Below, in pieces: positions 1-8,986 of a stretch of DNA of 25,000 nt. The notes beneath the pieces were generated by a model. The model saw only the letters and a list, made by a program, of their open reading frames with translations. It had not been told where the DNA came from and searched no databases. This DNA is from Ochromonas danica (lineage: Eukaryota; Sar; Chrysophyceae; Chromulinales; Chromulinaceae). The stretch spans positions 1-25,000 of the forward strand of contig VKHL01000182.1 of NCBI GenBank assembly GCA_015146655.1, read 5' to 3'. Position 1 is the stretch's first letter; each line of letters opens with the position of its first letter. A program made the translations under genes and the position numbers.

Positions 1-61
1 AGAGATAGAGAGACAGACAGAGACAGAGAGAGAAGCAGAGAGAAAGGGAGAGAGAGAGAGG

Positions 62-129
<68 letters not shown>
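1..129. repeat. GA/AG microsatellite
   Basis: The first 129 bases are almost pure alternating purine GA on the plus strand. The first 60 bases are interrupted (GACA, GAAG, GGGA variants) and roughly the last 60 are perfect. The left edge is cut by the window, so full length is unknown. No gene overlaps it. Confidence 0.95.
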
Positions 130-134
<5 letters not shown>

Positions 135-426
135 CTTGTTGTTTTTGTTTGTATTTCAAGAAGGAATTGAAATATGAAGTTGACCCAGCAGACCAGCGCG
201 GAATTCCCACACCCCCAGAAATCCAGAAGTGCAGAAAAGTGATAAACACGCGTTTTCGCGAAGTAGACTGCCCCGTACTCCGGTGCTGCAATTTTACCGC
301 CCAAACAATTAAACCACACAATGTTGTTGTCCAACATTATTTGATTAGCAGGTTGGATTGGATGCCTTTCGAACATTCATTTCATTACTTTAGCATTTTT
401 CTGCAAAGAGTTATACTACCAAAACT
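130..426. other. unassigned stretch downstream of the cullin
   Basis: About 300 bases between the GA microsatellite and the cullin stop codon. It must include the cullin 3' UTR, since the cullin is on the minus strand and ends at 427. One open frame of 96 codons crosses it, but it lacks an ATG and resembles nothing I recognise. An ACGCGT palindrome followed by TTTCGCG lies at 248-260 and resembles elements found in other intergenic regions of this window. Confidence 0.5.
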
Positions 427-3151
427 TCACGCCACATAGAGATAACTCTGGGGTTGGTCGGCATCTCGTTCTAGATAGTTCCGCTCAATCAATGCTTCAA
501 TACGTTGCTTTAGAGCACGACTATCAGGTTTGAAAAGAGTTAGATGGTTCAGAACCTCTGTCACGAGCAGTTGATGCGATAATTGTCTCCGAACTTTCAT
601 GACTCGTACTATTGCAGCCTCAATGGCAAACAGTCGATCTTGTTCAAGGTTTGGTGAACTATTGACAACACTCATTGTTGTCATATCACCCAATGAGCAC
701 ATAGGTATGCGCAAAGTTGGCGTTGAAGATGTAAATGATTGATTGGGTCGAAACCGATCAGTCGAGCTGATTGGATGACTGGCCTCCGAATCATCTTGGT
801 CACTGCTTGTTCGGATGAGAATCCTGCATTTCTCCAATGAGAGAGATTTCAGCAAGCGAACGATAACATCAGCCGGCAGTTGTAAAGTATGCTGAAGGAA
901 AGAGAAGGAAAGATCTTCTCTACTTGGCAGCGAATTGAAAAGTAGCAGAATAGCGGCTTGCAAAGTATTCAAATGAAGTTCATAGGAAGAACTTCCCATA
1001 ACAGCCAACATTTCAACACGACCAAGACTGTGTATCCAAGTCAAACGTCGTCTACTAGAATATAAGCGTTGATTATAATACCCTTTAAATATGTCCAGAG
1101 CTGCTATCATATTAGCGGGCAAGGACGCTTCAGACAGGGAGCTAAACACTGGCCAATGACCTAACGTTAGCACTTGTGCACTGAATTCAAAAAGGTCTTT
1201 ATTCATTGCCTTCTTCTCCAGATAAAACTGTTGAAAGACATATTCTTGTTCTTTATTGACAGTAATGTCATTAATCATCCTTTCCATCTGGTTTAAACAA
1301 AGAGTTAACACAAACAGGCAGGAGCACGCCATCAAGAACAATGATATCTCACCTTAGCAGTGAAACGGGCACCAAAATGTACTTTAAGCTTGTTGACGAA
1401 TAGGATATCCAACTCGTAGGACTTATTAGTAGAGGAGAAGAGTGTTCTGGAAGCTAGTAGATGTCTGCTCACTTCAGCAAATAGATCTTTCTCTTTCAAG
1501 TCTTCAACAAGAGCTATTGTGTGCTCTAACTCACTTTCAATATCCTGAACAACGGACATTTGACAAGTTGATGTTGTTGATCGTAAAAGATGATTGCAAT
1601 AATTGGCTAGTAACTCTGCAGCAGAATCAGACAAGATGAATAAATCATCATGATTCAACAAGTCACTAAAAGCACCATGTATAGCTTTCCCAAACAGAGT
1701 GTGTTTAGCAAAGTGTGCTTCTACTATATCACAGCTTGAAGTGTATAGCTTGAGCAATGACGATATCACTAAGTAAGTCTGTGTATCGCTCTTCAAGGTC
1801 GAAGCAGTGGGGAGGTTATTGAGATATTCTTCTACAATTCTCTTACCTTCCTCAAAAATACGTTTTTGAAATAATATTGATAATACTTGTAATCGTTTCT
1901 CTTTAAATGTATCTTGAAAATAGTCTTTGTTTAGAACAGCAAAGATGAGTAGTTGGATATTATTATTATTATCAGCTTCTCCTTGCACTGAACTCATTAA
2001 CAGAAGCTCTTGTACAATGGATTCACTTAGAAACTCCTCGACTATTGCTTGTAAGATTCTACCTTCTGAGGATGGTAACAAATAACGCCTACAACGAGTT
2101 TGTTCTTCTTGAAGAACTTTATCAACCCATCCGACGTGGACTACCGCCACTACAGATGCATCCTGTTGTCTCTCACGCCAATTCTGACCTTTCTCTACAT
2201 AGTAACTAAGCATATCTTTGATATAAGCTGACTCTAACTCCTTTTCAAAGATATCTACTACCGTTCCTTTACCCCATTGTTTCATGATATGTCTAAGCTT
2301 CTGTTGTGTGGCCTCTTCCTCTATCAATTGACCTTCTCGTTCACTTTTTACAATGTGAAGAATAGGAGAAAAGATGTTTTCTTTAATGATTTGTAAAAGC
2401 TGATTATAAAAAGTCAGTTGTACCATATCAGATATACTTGGAAGTTGGTAATGTCTAACATGATAACAATTTAAATATCGAAATATCTTATTAAACCATA
2501 CCCTAATGACTTCTAAGAGATCATTATGAAGGATAAATCGATCTAATAACTGTTCACCTTGGATACTCTGTACATCTGGTAGAACCTTTTCTGTGACATA
2601 ACTCTCCATATACTATCCAAACATAAACAACAAACAGTCAGTCAGTCAGTCAGTCAGTCAGTCAGTCACGCAGTAGTCAGTTTGGTGAGTCTCTCTCCTC
2701 TGTGAAATAGTGAAGGAAACGTATTACCTGTTGTAACTGTTTGTAGAGTCTTTCAGACCAATTATGTGGGGTTTTTTGGGTGCACATATTAAAGCATAAC
2801 CTTTATGTGTACACACCACCACCAACAACAACAACCATAAATCAAAGACAATACTAGTGATGTACAGTAACACAAGAGAGGAGGGGGAAAACTTACAATA
2901 GTAAGCGAGTAAGCTCAGCATTAGAAAACAGCTTTCTAACATTACTATCCCCTGCTTCAATATGACGCTGTTGATAGAGAACAGAACAAGAAGATGAAGA
3001 TGAAGGTGAAGATGAAGATATCTTCAAGAGATTGATTTTATTTAATAGACTGACTTACTTCAATCACATCTAATGCATTCGTTTGTATCTCTTTCCATCC
3101 TTCTTCCCAAGAAATAATACTACTGTCTATTCTTGGTATTTTCACTGACAT
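427..3151 (-). CDS. cullin, CUL1-like E3 ubiquitin ligase scaffold (5 exons)
   Basis: Scaffold of cullin-RING ubiquitin ligases: its N-terminal repeats bind substrate adaptors and its C-terminal part binds the RING protein. Exons on the minus strand are 3151-3059, 2967-2897, 2800-2728, 2612-1353 and 1287-427. All introns are GT-AG with matching phases, giving 785 residues, a normal cullin length. Near residues 60-68 the conserved MCTQKTPHNWSERLY segment matches the CTQKPPHDYSQQLY region of CUL1. The middle has the HTLF.KA...AF and AELLA.YC.HLL blocks. The C-terminal winged helix is clear: IVRVMK, with the lysine near residue 730 that is NEDD8-modified in cullins, then IEALIERNYLERD and the end YLYVA. 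The usual FY..LAKRLL stretch before it is degraded (EVSRHLLASRTLF). CUL1 is the best guess; another cullin subfamily is possible. Confidence 0.88.
2637..2667. repeat. CAGT tetranucleotide repeat in cullin intron 3
   Basis: About eight CAGT units lie inside the third cullin intron (2613-2727). On the coding strand they read ACTG/TGAC and end about 25 bases before the 3' splice site. Confidence 0.9.
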
Positions 3152-3575
3152 ATTAAGAACTTTGTTTGTGTTTGACTATTGTTGGCAATCAATTCACTTT
3201 CAGCACTAGAATTGAGAAACTACACAATTATATGAGAAATTACACAATTCCATTGGAATGATGATGTTCTTCCATATTCCACACAACGTTGTCCCGAGAG
3301 TTTAGAATTATCACTGTTGTTCAATCATCCACCTTTCCTTCTATCCTTCCTTCTCTCCTTCATACAATCTCCTACCATGCCCCCCCCCTCCCCCCGCCCA
3401 AAGCGAAGATCTCACTAGACAGAGATAACATCTCCCAGCTGGTGCGATCTCTGTTGATAACAAGATAAACAGTTTTAGAGGGTCAAATAAACACGTGCTC
3501 ATCATCAAAAACAAGCAAAATTGATTGAAAACAGATAACAGATAATACCAGTTGACAACAGAGAGAAGGTAGAAG
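3152..3575. promoter_or_regulatory. shared divergent promoter region, cullin / TMEM18-like
   Basis: These 424 bases separate the two start codons, so both promoters and 5' UTRs must lie here. Visible structure: a 16-base near-repeat, GAGAAACTACACAATT at 3214-3229 and GAGAAATTACACAATT at 3234-3249; a C-rich tract at about 3378-3398; and at least five AGATAA/TGATAA cores between about 3420 and 3545. No TATA box stands out. Confidence 0.55.
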
Positions 3576-4201
3576 ATGGAAAATATTGAAGCAAATGTTG
3601 AATATACTATAGAAGAAAATGGTTATGAAAGTTCTTCTTCAGGTGAATTTCTAGAAGAATTAGAAAGTCATGTTCAAGAATTAATACGAAAACATAGTCG
3701 TGCACCAAGAGATGCTTGGGAATCATTTGAAGGATTTCGACATGCTATTGATTGGACAGAACCTTTTATACAAGGTATTCTGACTTTTCATATTATCTTA
3801 TTAACGTTAGTCTTCTTTACAAGAAAAAATGTTGAAATACAATTTCTAATTTTCATTTTGGCTTGTGGAATTGTATTTTTTGCGGAAAATATTAATTTTT
3901 GGGCTGCATTACATTGGCGTGAATTAACAAGACAAAATTATTTTGATGAACATGGTGTCTTTATGAGTATTATGGTTTCTATGCCATTACTTGTTATCGC
4001 TTTCATTCAATTGGTAAGGTCTATAGTATAGTATAGTATAGTATGGCATAGTTTTGTATAGTAGATACACTATCCATCACTAGACTGTCGTCTAGTCTAG
4101 TAGAGGTCTAATCTAGTAGTTTCTGTCTGGTATACTAGCAGTAGTAGTAGTATTGACATGCTACGTCACTAATGACTACCCACTAACTATTTGACTAATT
4201 G

Positions 4202-4232
<31 letters not shown>

Positions 4233-4449
4233 GTCTGTTGTTATGTGTATGTACTGTATTGTGCTGTAGGTTAACTTGTTGACAATCGTCTCCTCCGAGT
4301 TGATTACTACCAAGCGCAAAGAAATTCAACAGAAGTTGAAAGCACAGAAGAAGCAACAAGAAGAAGAAGAAGAGAAGAACAAGATGAAGGAATCCTCCTC
4401 TACTACCCCTGCTGTGGCCACTACCACTGAACCAGCAGCTGAGGAATGA
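3576..4449 (+). CDS. TMEM18-like nuclear-envelope membrane protein (2 exons)
   Basis: TMEM18 is a small multi-pass protein of the inner nuclear membrane, reported to bind DNA and chromatin through its basic tail. Exons are 3576-4013 and 4270-4449; the intron is GT-AG in phase 0, giving 205 residues against about 140 in human. The family core is plain: HAIDWTEPFIQGILTFH, then AENINFWAALHWRELTRQNYFDEHGVFMSI and MPLLVIAFIQLV. Three or four hydrophobic segments fall at about 62-85, 92-112 and 130-155. The tail starts basic (TTKRKEIQQKLKAQKK), becomes glutamate-rich, and ends in a Ser/Thr/Ala/Pro extension. The N-terminal 45 residues are acidic and lineage-specific. The 256 bp intron carries TATAG and AACT repeats. 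Head to head with the cullin; paralogous use is not indicated. Confidence 0.9.
4198..4230. repeat. AACT tetranucleotide repeat in TMEM18 intron
   Basis: About eight AACT units lie in the single intron of the TMEM18-like gene, about 40 bases before its 3' splice site. A shorter run of TATAG units sits at 4021-4043, just after the 5' splice site. Confidence 0.85.
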
Positions 4450-4561
4450 AATAGCAAGTAATAGTTATTGTTAGTTAGTTACTGTAGCTACATGTTAGTT
4501 GAGTTACTCTAGCAGTTAGATTGGTTCTCTTGTGTTATTCGTAATACTGACTTAATCCAGC

Positions 4562-4955
4562 CGTTCTACACGCAGAAAAAGTGCAAAAGTCCCAAACTCA
4601 AAAGTCCGATTTCACCAAAATGTCTGTACTAAAGTACAAAAGACAACCATTTTTGTACTCTATAAAGACTTTGTTGCAGTATCATTAAAAGTGGTTAGAG
4701 TGACTGAGTGCTCTAGTGCTCCTTGCTGCAAAACTCCTCGGCCATGGACCGCCAGCAGGATAAGGATTTAGTCTTCGGGGAGGGGGGAAGGGGATCTTAG
4801 TCCATTTTCTCCAACAATGTTTTGCTCACACTTTTGTACTTTTCCATTACAATCAGAGATACCGTGTGGCTGCCATAGAAGAAAAGTGGCTGCAAAAGTG
4901 TATTTTAGTACTTTTCTTTGGTAGAATGAAATAGTTTTCGCAGTGCGTCTAGGAC
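4562..4955. mobile_element. possible short non-autonomous DNA transposon (MITE-like)
   Basis: About 390 non-coding bases bounded by imperfect inverted ends: TTCTACACGCAGAAAAA at 4564-4580 on the left, and, read on the other strand, TCCTAGACGCACTGCGAAAA from 4954 down to 4935 on the right. The second copy carries about three extra bases. Inside, GTACAAAAG/CTTTTGTAC words recur in both orientations (about 4635, 4655, 4832, 4910), as expected for a hairpin-like element. No target-site duplication is evident and no coding sequence is present. Chance similarity of AT-rich spacer is a real alternative. Confidence 0.3.
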
Positions 4956-5080
4956 AAGTGATAATACCACTACAGTCTAGTCTAGCAGGGGGGGGGGGAA
5001 GGGATTGTTTATTATGTTACAGTTTATACAATGACAATGACAATGACCACTCTCACAAAAACTAAACATACAGTATAGCC

Positions 5081-5282
5081 TACAGTAGATAATATGTTAT
5101 ACTGTATGTATACAGTATACTGTATAATGTATGTATACTATATAGTATATACAGTACAGTATACAATACACAGTATAGTATACATACAGTATACAGTAGT
5201 TAATATGTTATACTGTATATATACAGTATACAATATACAGTAGTTAATACTACTGTAGTATGTTATACTGTATATACAGCAA
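5081..5282. repeat. AT-rich palindromic repeats between convergent genes
   Basis: Three partial copies of a unit starting TACAGTAGTTAATA begin at 5081, 5192 and 5236, each followed by TGTTATACTGTAT and by GTATAC/TATACAGTATAC palindromes. The first two copies match over about 40 bases with few changes. The run lies between the 3' ends of the TMEM18-like and TTC16-like genes. The rest of the 4450-5480 gap shows only a G tract at about 4988-4997 and no gene. Confidence 0.75.
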
Positions 5283-5480
5283 AGTGTACATTTCATCATC
5301 ATAGTCTAGTAGTCTAGTAATATCAACAAGTCAATAGAAGTGTTATTGAATTCGTCATTATTGCTATCACTTCACTTTACTAGACTGATCAAGACTAGTA
5401 GTATTACATTACTACCACAACCACAACTTTTACCACTATTACCACTAATATTACCATTAATACCACTACTGTTATTACTA

Positions 5481-8123
5481 TTAGCAGGAAGATGACGATC
5501 TCCTGGCAGCACCTCGACCATTACCATTACCATTAGTACGACTACGACTACTACTAGGTGGAGAAGAAGTAGGAGAAGATGCACGAATAGGAGGAGGAGG
5601 AGGAGGAGTATGACCTTGTGACTTCTTCTTCTTCTTACTACTACTACTACCTATATGTTGTTGTTGATGTCCTGCTGCTGCTTGTGCAGCAAGAAGACGT
5701 GCTGTGTGAACAATTTGCCAAAGTGGTCCTTTACTAACTGTCGACTTCCCTCCTCCTCCTCCTCCTCCTGAATACTCTTTCACTACCGCTTCATTCTTAC
5801 GTTGAACTACCTCTTGTGAAGCTAATAATGCTTCTTTATATAATAGTCGATTGTTCTCCTTCTTATTCGTACCTGCAGCTGTTGTTGTTGTACTAGTAGT
5901 CATCATTCTAGTAGGGGATGACCCTCCTCCTCCTCCTCCTCCTCCACCTCCTCCTCCTCCACCACCACCTCCTCCTCCTCCACCATCAGTGTGTAATAGT
6001 TTAATAGTAGGTAGTGTTCTGACTATCTTAGGGTGTAGCATCATATCAATAAGATCTTCTTCTCTAGGATGAACTTGTTGAACTACCTTCTCTCCTCTAT
6101 ACAGTGACTGTGACTGACTAGTTGAACCACTACCACTACCACTACCACCTACTGCTGCTACCACTCCTTCACTTGAGGTAGTAGTAGTAGTAGTGGGGGG
6201 ATGACTACCCTTCTTGTTCTTGTTACCACCACTACCACTACTACTACCCTTCTTGTTGAAGTTGTTCCTAGGAACTTGAACTTGAAGATGATACATCTCA
6301 CTATCAGCTTCAAATTGTTTTAATCGATGTAGACTTTCTTGATGATTAGGATCTAATCGAATGGCTTCTTTATAATCAAGATAAGCATCTTGATAGTTAC
6401 CTAAATAATATCTAGCACGACCACGTACTACCCAATATTCTGTTATTTTAGGATTATATTGTATTGCTTTACTAGCTTCTGATTCAGATAAGAGGAAGTT
6501 AGAATGATTAAAATGATCAATAGCTAAATGATAATAGGCGATTGATAGGCGAATGTTGATGTTCCAATCAGCAGCAGCAGCAGCGGGTTGAAGTTGATGT
6601 TGAAGAGGTAGTGTTTGAGGTAGTGTAGAGGTAGAGGTAGAGGTAGATGATGACCGTTGATAAGCTTCGAGGTAGTCTAAGATAGCATCAGGTAGATAAG
6701 ATAGACCTAATGCACGATAACAATCACCACGATTAAGCCAATAACGATAGACATCATCTCCTTCTTGTTCTCTCTCCTTATGATACCTAACAGAGGCAGA
6801 GGTAGTGTTCGAGGTAGTGTTAGCAGAGGTAGTGTTCGAGGTAGTGTTAGCAGAGGTAGTGTTCGAGGTAGTGTTGTTAGAGGTAGTGTTAGTGAGGTGT
6901 AGATGGTCATCAACAGACTTGTTGATCTCTCTAATAATTCTATTATAGATGAGAATAGCTTCATCATATTGACCTTTGCTAGCATATTGCATAGCTAAGT
7001 CATTGAGAATCAGATGAGTTTGAAGTCGAATCTCTTGAGGTTGAACTACCGCATATTGACCACCACCACTACCCCTACCACTACTACCACTGTTACCGTT
7101 GTTACCACCACTACTGTTACTACCACTACTACTACCTCCTCCTCCACCACCACCTCCTCCTCCTGCTGCTACTGTAGTAGATGATGATGATGATAGACCT
7201 TCATTCATCTTACTATCAAAGATTGCTTGTGCACGTAAAATAGCTTCATAAGCTAATTGATAATCACATTTCATACGATAAATCTTGGATTGTAAGATAT
7301 ATAACTTAACATCTTCTTGTGTTAAAAATAATGCAAAATTAACAGCTTCTAATGCTGCAGGATATTCTTCTTGACGGAATAGTCTAATAGCTAAAGTATA
7401 TAATCTTTCTGATTTAGTATAAGATCTTTCAATATAATTAATCACTTCAGGATGATTTGAATTAATAGCAGCAGCAGATCGTATATCTTGATTACCTTGT
7501 TCTATTAATCCTCTACCCCAATTAATCTTAGCACGTAAGATATAACATTCTACAGATGGGTTTGTCTTATGTGCTGCTAAGGTCTTATTAATAGTGACAA
7601 AGGCTTCGTTAAGTTCACCACACTGGACATGACAAACAGTTTTTAGAATAAGCAGTTTATCGTCTTCTCGACTGTATTCTAAGGCTTCATCAAAGAATGA
7701 TCTAGCTGCCATATATTTAGAGAGAGATTGAGAAGATGATAGTGCTAATGAAGTAGAGGAAGAGGTTACATGTGCTGAGGAGGAGGAGGAGGCTTGTAAC
7801 ATCATTTCTTTGCCTTTAATTGTTAATAATTGAATTAATACCTTTTGTGCAATTTCATTGGATGGATCTTTTTTTAAGACAAAACGATAACAAAAGAGTG
7901 CAGAAGATAAATCTAAATTTTGTTTATATATTTTCCCTAATAATAAGAATAATCGAATATCTTCACTTTGATAAGAGAGTGCCTTATAGACTTCACGTAG
8001 TTGACGTTCTAATTCCATGGAATTGGGCATGGAAGAGAGTAGTGAAAGTTGTTTAGCACGTTCATAATAGAGAGTTGAACGATCTTCTGGACGATCACGA
8101 ATTGAGAGAGTGTTAGCATCCAT
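5481..8123 (-). CDS. TTC16-like tetratricopeptide repeat protein
   Basis: A single open frame of 880 residues, no intron. The start chosen is the ATG at 8123 (MDANTLSIRDRPE), because the upstream in-frame extension to 8279 is low-complexity. TPR-type helical repeats fill about residues 20-620; examples are RLFLLLGKIYKQNLDLSSALFCY and QDAYLDYKEAIRLDPNH. The blocks LNDLAMQYASKGQYDEAILIYN, WLNRGDCYRALG and KAIQYNPKITEYWVVRGRARYYLGNYQDA match the order and spacing I recall in human TTC16 (LLTYNDFAVHCYRQGAYQEG, YINRGDCFFQLG, AIRHNPQKAQYYLYRAKSRQLLQN). TTC16 is poorly characterised; cilium association is inferred. The repeats are interrupted by Gly/Ser and Asn-Thr-Thr-Ser tracts, and the last 260 residues are mostly poly-Gly, Ser, Lys and Pro. 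It shares a 470 bp promoter region with the next gene. Confidence 0.8.
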   Translation of the reverse strand: MDANTLSIRDRPEDRSTLYYERAKQLSLLSSMPNSMELERQLREVYKALSYQSEDIRLFLLLGKIYKQNLDLSSALFCYRFVLKKDPSNEIAQKVLIQLLTIKGKEMMLQASSSSSAHVTSSSTSLALSSSQSLSKYMAARSFFDEALEYSREDDKLLILKTVCHVQCGELNEAFVTINKTLAAHKTNPSVECYILRAKINWGRGLIEQGNQDIRSAAAINSNHPEVINYIERSYTKSERLYTLAIRLFRQEEYPAALEAVNFALFLTQEDVKLYILQSKIYRMKCDYQLAYEAILRAQAIFDSKMNEGLSSSSSTTVAAGGGGGGGGGGSSSGSNSSGGNNGNSGSSGRGSGGGQYAVVQPQEIRLQTHLILNDLAMQYASKGQYDEAILIYNRIIREINKSVDDHLHLTNTTSNNTTSNTTSANTTSNTTSANTTSNTTSASVRYHKEREQEGDDVYRYWLNRGDCYRALGLSYLPDAILDYLEAYQRSSSTSTSTSTLPQTLPLQHQLQPAAAAADWNINIRLSIAYYHLAIDHFNHSNFLLSESEASKAIQYNPKITEYWVVRGRARYYLGNYQDAYLDYKEAIRLDPNHQESLHRLKQFEADSEMYHLQVQVPRNNFNKKGSSSGSGGNKNKKGSHPPTTTTTTSSEGVVAAVGGSGSGSGSTSQSQSLYRGEKVVQQVHPREEDLIDMMLHPKIVRTLPTIKLLHTDGGGGGGGGGGGGGGGGGGGGGSSPTRMMTTSTTTTAAGTNKKENNRLLYKEALLASQEVVQRKNEAVVKEYSGGGGGGGKSTVSKGPLWQIVHTARLLAAQAAAGHQQQHIGSSSSKKKKKSQGHTPPPPPPIRASSPTSSPPSSSRSRTNGNGNGRGAARRSSSSC
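5925..5993. repeat. GGN (poly-glycine) triplet repeat in TTC16-like gene
   Basis: A run of CCN triplets on the plus strand encodes over 20 consecutive glycines on the minus strand. Shorter glycine runs occur at about 5754-5768 and 7137-7165. Mixed third bases (CCT, CCA, CCC) show it is not a freshly expanded pure triplet. Confidence 0.9.
6786..6900. repeat. 27-bp coding minisatellite (Asn-Thr-Thr-Ser)
   Basis: About three and a half near-identical 27-base units sit inside the TTC16-like reading frame. They encode repeats of NTTSNTTSA. Unit length is a multiple of three, so copy-number change keeps the frame. The tract splits the segment between two TPR repeats. Confidence 0.85.
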
Positions 8124-8593
8124 GACGAACACAGACACAGATAGGTAGTAGTAGTAGTGACACACACTGACACACTGACACACTGAGAGATTGACTGAGA
8201 GAGAATTTGTGAGAGAGAGATTAAAGTGTGATGAAGTCTCTATAGGGGATGATGATGAGGATGATGACTCTAGTATCACAGAGAAAGAGGATCGACTTCC
8301 TTTGCTTTGTCAATGATGAGATGATGATGATCGAGTCACAGGGAGGAAACGAAACTGTCACCTTCTGTCGGAAGTTCGTAATTTCGGAATTTGGATTTCT
8401 CGGAGAAAACAAATACGAAAGTGTAAGGCAAAACGCGTTTCTCAATTCAAATTTGTTTCACAGCACCCGCAGCAGCTTCTTTGTTTTTTATTTATTGTTC
8501 ATTCCTTTTTCACAATTCATTTTCAGTTTTGGTATCTTCTTTCCATCTCTCTGTCTCACTCTGTCTCACTCTGTCTCTCTGCTATTGTATCAA
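8124..8593. promoter_or_regulatory. shared divergent promoter region, TTC16-like / LRR-coiled-coil
   Basis: These 470 bases lie between two start codons pointing apart. A perfect 10-base palindrome AAACGCGTTT sits at 8431-8440; an extended copy occurs upstream of the FAD-Rieske gene. The side next to the LRR gene has a pyrimidine-rich leader with TCTGTCTCAC repeats (about 8550-8580). The TTC16 side has ACACACTG repeats (about 8160-8185). Confidence 0.55.
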
Positions 8594-8905
8594 ATGTTAA
8601 TCAAAATCGATGATGCTCTCATAGCATCTATTCGAAGAGATTATGGAAGTCAAATATCAAGCTTGAATTTGTCAAAGAATGGTCTAGAAGACTTAGGCAG
8701 TCTCTCTCAGTTATCTTCTCTCACTCGAATTAATCTTTCTCGTAACAAGATTCATGATCTCCACCCTCTGCACCAACTAACAGCTTTGAGAGAGTTAGAC
8801 CTCTCTGAGAATTCCATGTTAGTATTCCATTCTATTCCTTCTTCTTCTTCCTAATAACACTTTCTGTTCTTATTCCTAATTGATTTGTGTTTTTGGTATT
8901 GGTAT

Positions 8906-8986
<81 letters not shown>

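Noticed and set aside
149-439. 96-codon plus-strand open frame
   Set aside because: It begins at TTG, overlaps the cullin 3' end on the other strand, and shows no recognisable domain.
8124-8279. N-terminal extension of the TTC16-like frame
   Set aside because: It encodes Ser-, Val- and Tyr-rich low complexity from simple repeats; the conserved protein starts at the ATG at 8123.
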